The notes: a model not told the origin generated them from the sequence alone. 64,000 bases of DNA from Adiantum capillus-veneris (GCA_014529385.2 CM043942.1:19357991-19421990), one strand, 5' to 3'; shown: positions 20,451 to 32,117, counted from the stretch's first letter. Numbers and translations: made by a program.

Positions 20451-22831
20451 TTGATAAGTTTGATGACTTTAAGATCAGGAAGATACATTGTTAAAGACCA
20501 GAAAGTGGCAGGTGACCAAGGTAGCTTAGTGTCCACCGAAGAGAGTGTAACTCAGGCAAGGCTAGATCCACTAGCACCGATTATTGAGGAAGGTAGTGAT
20601 ATTGGCACTTCGTCAGACAAATCTTTCTTCATGATGGGTAGTCAACAACCAGGAGGTTTCACCTATGATGGACCTATGCGAGGAGGAAGCACCTCCCAAA
20701 ATCCTTTGAATGATTCCAGGCTCACGGTGATCTTCTTGGAGGGAACAAACTCGAGAGGAGCCCTAGTCTATTCTGACTATCGCAGCCACAAGTGCATTTG
20801 TATCGAAGAGAGGAGCCCTAGTCTATTCTGACTATCGCAGCCACAAGTGCATTTGTATCGAAGAGAGGGTAGTCAACAACCAGGAGGTTTCACCTATGAT
20901 GGACCTATGCGAGGAGGAAGCACCTCCCAAAATCCTTTGAATGATTCCAGGCTCACGGTGATCTTCTTGGAGGGAACAAACTCGAGAGGAGCCCTAGTCT
21001 ATTCTGACTATCGCAGCCACAAGTGCATTTGTATCGAAGAGAGGCCAGCTCAAAGATTGGAGATAATCCGAGTCTATGATGATGGAGATAGATTCCGAGA
21101 CGAAAAGGGGAACCACTATTTAATAGTTACTAACCCTGAAGATTACAACAGATATGGAGATAACGTGGCGAAAGGGAAAATGGTTTCAGAAACTCAAGAA
21201 CCGCCACCAAACATTGATCGGCCCAGAGCTATTTTTATGTATGATAAGAAAACAACCAGGATTCCAACTTATAACGAGAACGTGGGAATCTAAAAGCATG
21301 AGAGTGAGGGTATAGTCTCTTACTTTCGCAGCAAAGAACCATACGTAAACGAATTAAGCAAAGACAAGGTTCTTTACTTATTCTCTTATGAAACTGCTAC
21401 GGGGAAGGGCATAGTTTTTGTTGATAGATACGGGCGAGAATACAAACGTATTCTCCAAGAGGACGTAGAAAGAGCAGCAGGTCCAGGAGCATCAGCATAT
21501 GCCCCTGAGGAAGTGCCTAGAGCCGCCCACACCCCAAGCAAGTCAACGAATCCTTTTTCAGATCAGTATGACACTACCTCACATTCCACCCGACCGCAAG
21601 CATTCAACAACCAATACCAACCAGCAAACCAGCCATCATTGCAGGCATGGATTCAACAGAGTGCAACAATGAAACCAGACCGAAACCGAGATGGTTATCA
21701 AGCCGCACAAGGACTCAGAGATTTGCAAGAACCACCACACTATTCAAGGTATCAGGAAGAGAGTAAGCCAAAAACACAAGGGTCAACAGAGCCTTTAGGA
21801 CCACCCATGGAACGAGTTCGAAGAGAAGAACTACCTCCAGCGAGAACCGTTAGAAATTATGGCTTAGGAGCACCATTGGGAGAGGAACCAGCCTATTACA
21901 GAAGGCCTGAGGAGGTGTATCGACTTGCACGGGGTGATCCAATGATGAGGTTTGTAGACCATCGCAGAATTAGACCTTCTCGAGTGCAAAAATGGGTAAA
22001 CAAGAAATACACAGGAAACAAAGACCCAAGAGATCATGTAGCAGCCTTTGTGCGTATAATTAGAGCCAAAGAGGTGTTAGATTTTTCCACCCAATTTGCA
22101 GGGTTTGGACTAACCCTAGAGGATGATGCTGCCACTTGGTTTGACTCTATAGAGCGTAGAGACTTTGAGTCGATGGAGGAAGTGTTTGACGAGTTTATTG
22201 AGGAATTATCTCAGAGGGGAATAGCTCATAATACCGTCTCACATATCCACAAGTTCAAACAGAAAGATGGAGAATCTGTATGAAAGGCAGCCCTAAGACT
22301 AAAAAGATATGTTAAGTTCTGTCCTGTTGAAGAACTGCCAACTCAGTCCAGACTTATGCTGATATTCATCCAAGGACTAAGGAATACAGATCTCCAGAAA
22401 GACTTACATATGAAGAGGAGCACGACATTGAATGAGTTGACCAAGGAGGCTCTTTACCTTGTGGACAATTGTGCGGTCTACAAAGAAGGGGAGTTCAAGG
22501 ACCTTGATGACGATTCGTCTTCACAGCAAAGTGGAAGTAGGTCTTCTAAGACAGCACCAAAAGGAGAAGTAGTGGTTAACTAGGAGCAGCTCGTAGATGA
22601 AGTGCTAAAAAAGATCAACTTGTACGCCAAACCCCAGGCTAAATAGCCCAAGTGGTGTGCTATTGAACAAAAATGGACAAACCATGGGACCGAGGAATGT
22701 TATTATAACAAGGGATATGTGAGAGAGAGACCTTACGCTTCCCAAGCTCCAGTAGCTTCCCCTCAAGTTCCACCGATGCATATCAAGCAGGCAACTCACC
22801 GGGACCTGTAGGTGTAGAAAGACCACAACCG
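20451..22831 (+). pseudogene. Gag N-terminus and capsid of E1 (broken)
   Basis: The first ATG chosen is 20451, after which a 55-bp and a 231-bp tandem duplication disturb the frame. From 20847 a single frame runs to about 22620 with stops at 21291, 22281 and 22581. An N-terminal domain (LTVIFLEGTNSRGALVYSD, then VYDDGDRFRDEKGNHYLIV) is shared with E4 and the 48-kb fragment. The capsid core is KYTGNKDPRDHVAAF, FGLTLEDDAATWFDSI, FDEFIEELSQRGI. A motif WCAIEQKW-NHGTEECYYNK follows; E4 has it too. Gag would assemble the particle. Confidence 0.7.
20638..21044 (+). repeat. Nested tandem duplications in gag
   Basis: A segment starting GTAGTCAACAACC recurs 231 bp apart (20638 and 20869). Within it a 55-bp unit starting AGGAGCCCTAG is doubled (20756 and 20811). 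231 is a multiple of three but 55 is not, so the inner duplication breaks the frame. Confidence 0.9.
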
Positions 22832-24202
22832 GTGTTGGGGCAACAACCACCCCTACCAGGAGTACAACCAGTTGGTATAAGATACACACCAACAGTAACT
22901 GAATCAGAAGAAAAGGCTTTGGTGCCTATGCATGCATATTATGAAGATCCCAATGGATATGCGGCAAACCCTGTCTATTATCCACAGGAAGAACCCTCGA
23001 CACCAGAACCATGGAGCATGATAGGGAATCAAGGACCATCAACTGCTGCACAGGCTGCAGGAGAAGGAAGATATAGCTTAGATGAACGAACATTGATGTT
23101 CATAGCCAATGGAGGCATGGGTGGACAGAGACATGCTTACCAGCAAAGAGGAGCTCAAGGAGCACCTCAACAACCCAAGGGACCCTGTTACAAGTGTGGA
23201 GGAGACCATTGGCTGAGAGACTGTCCTCATGATGAAATCATTAGAGTCAATGCGTATTGCCCAGAATATGAAATTACTCATTTGATTCCCGATTGCCCTA
23301 AAAACCCGAGCAAAGGAGCAAAAACCACCTTGAACATGTTAGAAACAGTACCTTCCAGTGGAGGATCGGAAAATGAAACAATCATATCCATCCAGGCGGT
23401 AACATGGGCCCAAGCCCAAAGAAGGACGAACGAACCCATAATTGAAGAACCAAAAACCGATGCCCAAAGTTCAGAAACGAAAAATCAGAGAAGCACTTGG
23501 AAAGCTAGAAAGGCGCATAGGAAAGCGAGGAAAGAACGAGAGCAAACAGCCCTATCCGAGGAGTTGAAACATACAAAGAACACATTGGAGCGGTTAGAGG
23601 ATCTAGCTAGTTTAAGCTCACACACCACAGCAGCCATAGCACCCAAGGAAATAGCAGAGCCCAAAAGTGCAGGATCAGGAGGATCGGTACTGGTAGACAA
23701 GGTAAACAAGCAGTTGGATGCACTACTAAAAGCTTATGAAGCTCGACTTAAAAAGAACCAAACCCAGGAGCAAAGGTGGATGACTTATCCATGTGCAGAA
23801 ATAGAAAAACAGAGGTTGGATATGTGTAGAAAGATGATCGAGATGGCTCAATCATTGATGGAAGAACTGCTGGGAAAACCTGCAAATTGTCATGAAGCAC
23901 CAGCTCCAACCCCTATCCAACCAACATTAGAGAAACATGAGGAAACAAAGGAGAGACTCACTAATGACTACGAGTCCAGAGGAGACCCTATCATAGTGTC
24001 AAATACCACCGATGGGGCAAGTGACGGGTTCCAACCTAAAATATTGGCAGAAATCGGTAAGGACGGTAACGGTTTAGATGATCTATGGAAGCAAATCCGT
24101 GAGACCAACGAGGCTAATAGGATGAGTAACCACATGAATAGCACGAAAAAAGAAAAGAATGTGATCTTACCTCCTATTGAAGAATTTGAGACAAGATCGT
24201 AG
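22832..24202 (+). CDS. Gag C-terminus of E1: zinc knuckles and charged linker
   Basis: Open for 456 codons, probably the continuation of gag after a frameshift. It has a zinc knuckle CYKCGGDHWLRDC at 23186-23224 (C-x2-C-x3-H-x4-C, one residue shorter than usual). A partial second one follows (YCPEYEITHLIPDC). A lysine/glutamate-rich region follows, then GSGGSVLVDKVNKQLDALLKAYEARL, also found in E4. It would bind element RNA. A single stop at 24200 separates it from PR1 in the same frame. Confidence 0.65.
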   Translation: MLGQQPPLPGVQPVGIRYTPTVTESEEKALVPMHAYYEDPNGYAANPVYYPQEEPSTPEPWSMIGNQGPSTAAQAAGEGRYSLDERTLMFIANGGMGGQRHAYQQRGAQGAPQQPKGPCYKCGGDHWLRDCPHDEIIRVNAYCPEYEITHLIPDCPKNPSKGAKTTLNMLETVPSSGGSENETIISIQAVTWAQAQRRTNEPIIEEPKTDAQSSETKNQRSTWKARKAHRKARKEREQTALSEELKHTKNTLERLEDLASLSSHTTAAIAPKEIAEPKSAGSGGSVLVDKVNKQLDALLKAYEARLKKNQTQEQRWMTYPCAEIEKQRLDMCRKMIEMAQSLMEELLGKPANCHEAPAPTPIQPTLEKHEETKERLTNDYESRGDPIIVSNTTDGASDGFQPKILAEIGKDGNGLDDLWKQIRETNEANRMSNHMNSTKKEKNVILPPIEEFETRS

Positions 24203-24900
24203 ATGAACTTTGAGATACATTCACAAGGGGGAGACCAAGGATCTATTAGTTCGGAGCACAGCCAACCAGACTCTTTGAGAACTTTACCCTCTTACCTGGG
24301 AGAGTACGAAGCTAAGTCGGAAGTGAGAGGAATCCCATCTCAAAGACTTTCTTCTAACAAGGTGATGGATTCACAAGGATTGATTGAGTTGTTATCCACC
24401 CCGGTGGTATGCACAATCACGTTAGTAGAACTCCTAAGGTTAAGGCCAAACATGTGGACCGTAGTAGGACAATGCCTAGAAAAATTTGGAGTGAAATACC
24501 CCACCTTGAAGCTACAAGAAGGGATCAGGGAGTTGGATAGGCCTAATCTAAACACTAGGCCAATACCATTGAATAAGGTTGGAGAATATTGCGAGGGAGA
24601 AGACGGAAACACCATGCTACCGGTAGAATTCCAAGGAGTAGTTTCCAAGGCTATTCTTGACAGTGGAGCGGGAGTTGCTATCGCCACCAAGGAAATCTGG
24701 AAAAAATGGGGAAAACCAGCTTTGAGGGCTACCAGAATGAAACTGCAATTGGCAGATGGGTTCATGGAAAAGCCTCTAGGACTCTTAGAAAAAGTAATTG
24801 TCACTTCGTGCGGAATCGAGTATGAGCATACATTTGCAAAAGTCGATTTCGACAAAAAGAACAATTATGAGATCATCTTGGTATGACCATTCATGCGACA
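24203..24900 (+). pseudogene. First aspartic protease (PR1) of E1
   Basis: Open 227 codons in the same frame as the preceding ORF. The active site is AILDSGAGVAIATKEI with D-S-G at 24659-24667. The C-terminal motif is NNYEIILV followed by a stop, where E4 reads FDIISGRPFM; the expected GRP is thus destroyed. It would cut Gag-Pol as in other gypsy elements. A frameshift near 24885 links it to the next block. Confidence 0.7.
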
Positions 24901-25752
24901 CTAAATATGGTCCAAGATTGGGGTTATGACCACATATACCTCAGACATGGCGAGACAACAACTAAAATACACCTGAAAGACCATAGTTACAAAGATGTGA
25001 ACCAAAGACCTATGGAAGAGTTTGATTCGGTTACAGTAGCAGGATTAGAACTACCAGCATGGTTAGGGCAACCAAAAGAGCTATGGATGTGCGGATCTTC
25101 ACATTGTGGAAGCTTAAGAAGAGAGGACTATGTCTTAGAAAGAGCAATTGAGGACAAGGAGTACATTCCGAAACCTTTCCTTGAAGATGCCTTGGAACCT
25201 CTAGAATGGGAACACATACTAGCAACATTGGATGTCTGTACCATTACCAACAGTCCAACAACAAAATTTTGCGATAAGGATGGCTATGATGTGCTACCCT
25301 ATTACATGGTAAGCGTTGTACCAGAAAGAGAAACGGTAGAACCTCCAGAACAAGAAGAGTTTTACAACTCCTCTGAACATTTGGAAGTAATTGATGATGC
25401 AGATAATGAGTGTTCAGACACCTCAAGTGAGCGTGGAAATGAAGCCGAGAATATCAAGTTTTATGATTTTGCTAATCAACACCCTAGACACAAAGAACGC
25501 TATAGGAGAAAACGAGCAGAAAACTGAGCGAGAGAGAACCTGATGCCCAGGATAAAAGGTAAAACTCACTATTTGATGCTTGTAAAAGCAGAGGATTGTG
25601 TGAAAGATCAAATATCAGGAAAATTCTCAAAAAATCGAAAAGAAAGAACGCGAGAGGAAACAAAACAGGTACGAAAAGCTAAAACCGAAACAAAATAACA
25701 AGAATCTGAAAAATCAAAAAGAGAAACAACAAAAGACCAAGAGTGGACCAAA
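24883..25752 (+). pseudogene. PR1-RT connecting region of E1
   Basis: Open 214 codons to 25527, then a lysine/glutamate-rich linker with stops. MVQDWGYDHIYLRHGE is shared with E4 (MLQDWGYNQIYLRHEE), and so are the cysteine-bearing MCGSSHCG and EDALEPLEWEHILATLDVC. The conservation between families I and II suggests a domain, but I do not recognise it. Confidence 0.55.
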
Positions 25753-27566
25753 TTGGAGCGGAAACAGAAACACCAAGAACTGAAACGGTCTCTGAGAGAG
25801 ATATGGACTATTGAAGAAGATAGTGATGGTAAAGGGGAGTCAGAAAAGGGGAACATGAACGTACCATCACACTATAGGAAATTTACTATCCAGGACCGAA
25901 AAATGATCATGACACCACCAGTCAGGAAAAGGACCAACCAAGAATCTTACGATGGGCTTGAAAATGCAAAAAAGATAGACCTCGCAGAACCAGGTGAAAA
26001 GCCTGAGCCGATCTATATAGCTAACGATTTAGAGCCTGAGGAGGAAGTGCAGCTAACACAACCTCTCAAGAAGTATAAAGATGTGTTCGCTTGGTCCTAT
26101 AAAGACCTCAAAGGAGTTGATCCATTGATATGCCAACATACAATTCCTTTGAAGTCGGATGCAAAACCTAGCAGAAAACGTCCTTATACATATAATGACA
26201 CATTTGCTAAACGAATCAAAGAGGATATTGATAAACTGATGGAAGCTGAATTCATCTATAAAATCGATTATACAGATTGGGTGTCACCCATTGTGGTAGT
26301 TCCCAAAAAGAATGGGAAAATGCGAGTGTGTGTAAACCTCAAAAAGGTGAATACAGCAACCATAAGAGATAATTATCGCTTGCCAATCACAGGACATGTC
26401 CTTGAGCGAGTGGCCGGGAAACGGGCTTATTCCTTTCTGGATGGGTTTTCAGGATACAACCAACTGGAAATAGCAAGGGAAGATCAACACAAAACAGTGT
26501 TTGCCACAGAATGGGGGATTTATGCGTATCGAGTTATGCCATTTGGCTTAACTAATGCACCAGCCATTTTCCAAAGGTTAATGACTCACGCATTCAAGGA
26601 ATACCTAAGAATATTCTTAGAAATTTACATGGATGACCTGTGTGTACACTCTCTTCTGCAAGAGGAACATATAGACCATTTGCAAAAGGTCTTTAAAAAG
26701 TGCAAGACATATCGAATCTGCCTTAACTCGGAAAAGTGTGTATTTATGGTTAAGCAAGGACGAATCTTAGGACACCTTCTCTCAAGAAATGTCCTAACCA
26801 CAGACCTAGACAAAGTCAAAGTCATTGTAGACCTGCCTAGGCCTACTAATGTGAAACAAGTGCAATCCTTCATGCGATACTGCGGATATTATCGAAGATT
26901 CATATACATGTATGCGGTTATCGCACAACCTCTATATCGTTTGCTAGTCAATTTCGAGTGGACCGAGGAGTGTGAAACTTCATTCCAAAAGCTGAAGGAA
27001 AACCTTATATCAGCACATGTACTAAAGGCACGAGATTGGGAAAAGATATTCCATGTGCACGTTGATGCTTCAGCATATGCCATTGAAAGTATTCTAGCTC
27101 AACCTGGACAATGGATTTTCCGGTTTGCTATGCGAGCCGACAATTAAACAGTGCAGAAAAGAACTACACAACCACCGAGCGGGAAGGGTTAGGAATGATT
27201 TATGCTGTAAAGAAATTGCGGCATTATTTGCTTGCAAACAAATTTGTGTTCTTCACAGATCATCAAGCTCTTTTGTACCTAGTAAAAAAACCTTGCAATA
27301 CACGGAGAATCATATGATGGTTTATTATATTGCTAGAGTTTGACTTCACAGTGGTGGTCAAAAAGGGTAAAACCCATCTACGAGCGGATCATCTTTCAAG
27401 GATACACAATGGGAAAGCTCCCGAAGGAGTAGATGATGACATACCAAATGCTTATCTTTTCAACATTGAAATGGTACTTAAATGGTCTCAGGAAATTGTT
27501 AGCATTCCTTCCTTCGGAAGTGAGTTTGATAATACGGAATGCAGATCCAAACAGCAAACAATTTGA
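25753..27566 (+). pseudogene. Reverse transcriptase and RNase H of E1
   Basis: The first 464 codons are open. RT motifs: SPIVVVPKKNGKMRVCVNL, YSFLDGFSGYNQL, VMPFGLTNAPAIFQRLM and catalytic YMDD at 26625-26636. The thumb and connection follow (GYYRRFIYMYAVIAQPLYRL). RNase H has HVDASAYAI, LNSAEKNYTTTEREGLGMIYA, FFTDHQALLYLV and LRADHLSRI. A small deletion near 27105, against E2, shifts the frame from RT to RNase H. Single stops lie at 27315 and 27564. It would make cDNA; it is inactivated. Confidence 0.85.
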
Positions 27567-27584
27567 CAAACAAAAAATTTCCAG

Positions 27585-29026
27585 TTGATAGCAGGACGGC
27601 TGTATCATCTTGGATCGGACCTAATCCTAAGATTATGTATAAATCCGGAAGAATTCGAGTGCTACCTTGAAGAGGCACATGTACAGGGTTGTGCATTTCA
27701 TTGTTCAACAGTGAAAACACACCAGAGACTGAAACAGTTAGGGGTTTATTGGCCAACTATGTATGAGGACACACATTCCTATGTTACCAATTGTACTATA
27801 TGTAGTGCCAAACGACCAGTGGATCACGCAACTTTGTTTCAGGTAAACATAGCACCTGCATGGAGTCAATATATCATTGACTTCTTAACCACCAGGACGT
27901 TCCCTGAGAACATCACAAGAGCATGGGAAAAAGCTATAGAGCTGGAAGCTCGTGACTTTCAGTTAATTGGGAACCAACTCTATAAGCGAGGTAAGGACAA
28001 TCAACTTAGAATCTGTGCAAGTGAAAGAAAATACCTGCTGATTCTAGAACATGCACATAGCGGAATAAGTGGAGGCCATTTTTCAGGCGATAAGACAACA
28101 AAAATTGTCTTAACCGTAGGAATTTGGTGGCCTACATTGCACATGGATGCCGAAGAGTTTGTAAAGCGTTGTGATGCATGTCAACGCACCAAGATGCCAA
28201 TAAAAAGAGATGAGATGCCATTACGGCCAATGATGGGAGCAAGAGCATTTGCAAAGTGGGGCATTGATTTTGTGGGACCTATCTCACCCCCTGCATATCG
28301 CACCCATACCCAATATATCATTGTGGCTACGGACTATCTCACAAAATGGGTCGAAGCCAAATCAACACAAAAAGCTGATGCACGCACCACAACACAATTT
28401 TTGTATGAGAATGTTTTTGTACGTTACGGGTTACCCATAGAAATTGTCAGTGACCGTGGAACACATTTTCTCAATGAAGTCATTGAATATCTGTTAGAGG
28501 AATTCATGGTCATACATAAGAAATCTGCACCATACCATCCACAGGCCAATGGGCAAGTTGTGGCCACAAATAAAACACTATGCATGGTTCTCACTAAAAT
28601 AGTGTCAGAATCACGAACAGATTGGGATCAGCAGCTACACTCAACACTATGGGCATACAGGGTAGCTTACAAAACATCAATAGGAACAACACCATACAAC
28701 ATGGTATTTGGGCTACATGCTATACTACCCATAGATTTTTTAATCCCAACTCTACGAGTAGGAAAAAACTTGGAATGGACAGGTCATGAGCTCTCTTCAA
28801 GGATTGATGATCTTGAAAATCTAGATGAACTCCGCTTGCGGGCTGTCGCGTCAGTCTATGCTAAAAAGAGACGACAAAAGGAATTTTTTGACAAACATGT
28901 GCGTACCAAAGAGTTCAAAACAGGTGATTACGTACTTGTTTATACCTTGAAACAACATGCCAAGAAACTTAAAAAGAGAGGGATGGGACCATTTGTGATT
29001 ATTGATCTATCACAAAGTGGAGCTGT
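27585..29026 (+). pseudogene. Integrase of E1 with two H2C2 zinc modules, split by a solo LTR
   Basis: Residues counted from the ATG at 27585. First zinc module H32, H39, C70, C73; second H158, H165, C196, C199. Spacing is identical, offset by 126, and each is preceded by an LYxxGxDxxLRxC stretch. The rve core follows: D228 (KWGIDFVGPI), D290 (IVSDRGTHF), and at the DD35E glutamate position 326 a valine (NGQVVATNK). The C-terminal barrel GDYVLVYTLKQHAKKLKK precedes 29026, where a foreign LTR is inserted. Coding resumes at 30567. The active site is lost. Confidence 0.8.
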
Positions 29027-30562
29027 TGATGGGGGCTTTTCACAAGCCAAGCTCCCATACCCCTCATCTCTCGCCCCCACCCCATGAAAACCCCCTCTTA
29101 GGGAGGGAGTGATAAAAGGCATTGGAAAAAGTAAGAAAAAAATAAAGTATGATTATGTAAATATATGAGAAAGGTAAAATAAGCCACCTCATGCCTGTGG
29201 GGCAGCCCATCCCCACCTTGCCTCCTTTTTCTTCATTGTTGCCCCGCCGTGTGTCCCTTTTCCTCTCCTCCACTCAAAAGGTCAACCCCCTCTCTCTTCC
29301 CCTTGTCCTTTCTCCTTTCTCTCTCCCCTCAAGCTACCCCACCTCTCACCAATAATGCATTATAACTCACCAATAATGCACCCTAACTCACATGCAACTT
29401 ATGCTATCTTCCAAAACAGTATACCCCACCCCCCTTTTCTCTCTCCTACACTCTCCCATGATCCAAATACCCCCCTCTCTCTCTAAAATTTGAAATCTCT
29501 CTTGTCTTGTAGCCAGATGGCCTCCCCCACACTCACACACACTCAGTCTCACTGAAAAAGGTGCCCACAGACCCATCCCCACCCAGTGGTTACCTGATTT
29601 TTCTTGTGTTCACACACATCTGCACACAGATTCACCTCTGAACACACTCCCCTCTCTCCCCTCTTGTAATTACTTTATTCTCCATGTCACCTCTCACTTT
29701 TTTTCATCAACCCATCTCTCTCTCTTAGTCTCTCTCATGAGACTGCTGTTTTGGCACATATACACACAGCCAGACAAGTGGGGCCCACAGTCACATGGCC
29801 TATGTAGATAATGATTTCTTTATTTCTAAATTCTAGAATTTCTCCCCCCTCCTCCCCTATATAAAGAGGGGTCACCATCACACTAAATACACACACAACA
29901 TCACCAAAGAACACACTATGCACTGTGTGTGCCTAGTGCACACACACACACCCACACCATCACCATCACCGCAATCACCATGCTTGTCTTGAGCATGACC
30001 TCTACACCCTTGGCTATGGAAGATGAAGGGAAACTAAATGAAGGATGATCTCGTGCGAGTCTTCGCCATCAACTCCCACCTATCCACCATGTGCTCTACC
30101 ACTCTCTCCCTTCTCATTCCCCTACCCTATGCTCCCCATTTCATCGCCTTATTCTCTAAATAAAGCTTGAGGTTTTGTGATTATGTTTTCTTGCAATGTT
30201 TTGCCCATGTGAGGTGTGCGGAATCGCCACCTAATCTTGTGTTTGGAGTGAGCTTGTGTATGTGTGAAGGGTGTGCGGATTCTCCATCCTTTTGTGATGC
30301 CTAAGTACTAAGCCGCTATACCCCCTCCCTCACTCTCTCTCTCTCTCTCACTTGATCTCATTCCCTTTCCTCTTCATCATTACTCCCAAGCATCCATCTC
30401 TCTTGGATGAAAACTTTGTTATGGTGGTGTGTTGTTTGCGTGCTAGCCGCTGAAGCTAGGTGGTGCCCCTGTTTGCTTTACCATGACAGGCTCGAGGCGC
30501 GCCATTCGGTCCCCGGTGTTTTAGAGGCCATCGGGGGTTCGGGGTTCGCTTTGCTCCTGTCA
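29027..30562 (+). mobile_element. Solo LTR, 1,536 bp, nested in E1 integrase
   Basis: It starts TGATGGGGGC and ends CTCCTGTCA, flanked by CTGT on both sides (29023-29026 and 30563-30566). E2, lacking the insert, reads AGCTGTCAAG here, which proves the boundaries. It has a TATA box CTATATAAAG at 29857-29866 and a polyadenylation signal AATAAA at 30159-30164, as expected for an LTR. No internal coding region remains, so recombination between two LTRs removed it. A second copy lies at 62955-64000. Confidence 0.85.
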
Positions 30563-30566
30563 CTGT

Positions 30567-31950
30567 CAAGCTTGCTACATTAGTAGGTGAAGAAATGCCA
30601 AACTGGATTAATGGATGTCGACGACTAAGGAGGTATCATCTACCACTCACACAGGAGATGCTCCAACAAATTCATCAAGGAAAACAAAGAATGAAGGAAA
30701 AAGAGCGAGTACGGGAGGAAGCTGAAGCCAAAGCACAAGAACACATTGCAAAAAGACGGCTTCTGCGACAACAACAACAACGTGGAGCACCATTGCGAAT
30801 CAATGCCATTTGACTGACTAAGTTGGAGGAGGAACTAGTGGAGCCAATAATTGCGGTCAAAGTGGGCAACAATCAAGTTGAATCAACAGCATTGCTTGAT
30901 TCGGGTGCTCAAGAAAATTTAATCTCTTAAGGATTATACCAACAGCTCAAAGTCACAGATCAACTTCATCCTACTCCTCAAGTGTTGGAAAGTAGCACAT
31001 CACACCCATTGGAAACATTGGGATGGACTATATTGCATGTACAGATACATCAATATATTTATCCACACAAATTATATGTGGTGACAGATGAAAGCACACA
31101 ACACCAAATGATGATGGGGCAACCTTGGCAAAAATCATACAATGTGCAGATAGATTGGAAAGCAAAGGCAGTCAAAATTCAGCACGAACATGAACAATAG
31201 ATGATAGTGTTTGCTCTGCAATACCATCATGAACAACTGCAAACTATGCAATCACTGGAAACAAGGCCAAAAGCACAAATGCCATCAAAGAACAACAGGA
31301 AACCCAAGTCCAAAAATCGGGTAAAAGCCAACCATACTACTTACAGACAGATGAAGTCACCGACCACAATGCATAAATCTAGGCTACCAAAACTAGGTAA
31401 ACAAGTATGGATGTGGAAGGATAGAAATGCAATGGCAGAAAAACAACAATGTAACAAACGGATTCCAACAAAGAAGACGGTTCAACCCCAACCCAAGGTC
31501 ATAAAATAGATATGGATCCCAAAGAAAATGCTTAACCAAAATCCAAATGTCACTCACATTTGGATACCAAAGCAAAAGCAAAAGGAACTACCTGCCGTAC
31601 AAGCAACAATGGAAAGCAGACAGCTGCATTTCAAAAAGGGAAACCGATATATGTGGATGCCGATGAAAGACAAACCAGTGGCAAACAAGAAAGAGCCAAA
31701 ACATCTACAAAAAAAGGCAGCAACAAAATACCAATGGAAAGTCAAGGTCATCAAGCCCATAGCCATTACATCCCAACCTATTCTATCCTTAGAAACAGCT
31801 ACGACTCCATCAACAGTGTCGGCAAAGCAATTGCCGACACTGTCTTTTTGGCAATTGCTTCTTGCCAAAAAGACAATTAAACAGATAGCCGTAGATTTAC
31901 AGCTGTTACTTGCAAAGAAAGCAGGAAACCTCGACGGCGAATGCCAATAA
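30567..31950 (+). pseudogene. Integrase tail fused to a second aspartic protease (PR2), E1
   Basis: One frame with single stops at about 30811, 30928, 31198 and 31507. It starts with the integrase tail (MPNWINGCRRLRRYHLPL), then a coiled, charged linker. A retropepsin-like domain follows: STALLDSGAQENLIS (D-S-G at 30898-30906), LGWTILHVQI, and MMMGQPWQKSYNVQIDWK, like the usual (I/L)GxPW. The tail is strongly basic and contains repeated W(I/M)(P/W)K motifs. PR2 is kept in E2 and E4, so it is a lineage trait and not a chance insertion. Function is unknown; it could cleave Pol or be only structural. Confidence 0.7.
31814..31874. other. Two adjacent perfect hairpins
   Basis: CAGTGTCGGCAA (31814-31825) pairs with 31831-31842 around AGCAA. 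GTCTTTTTGGCAA (31842-31854) pairs with 31862-31874 around TTGCTTC. They lie inside the PR2 basic tail. E2 has a decayed version near 41140-41180. Confidence 0.8.
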
Positions 31951-32117
31951 GCATCTTGCTTATTCCCTTCTCTTGCACAGCATTAATTTTTCCATGCATT
32001 GACCGAGTATGCATAAAATAGGGCCCCATTAAACCTCCAGGCATTAGCACAACTCTTTCAACCTATGCATGGCACATACACCGAGGCGAAACCTTGTCGT
32101 CCGGGAGGACTCCGGCT

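Noticed and set aside
29027-30562. Host promoter or gene, because of the clear TATA box and AATAAA
   Set aside because: The empty site in E2, TG/CA ends and flanking duplication show an LTR.
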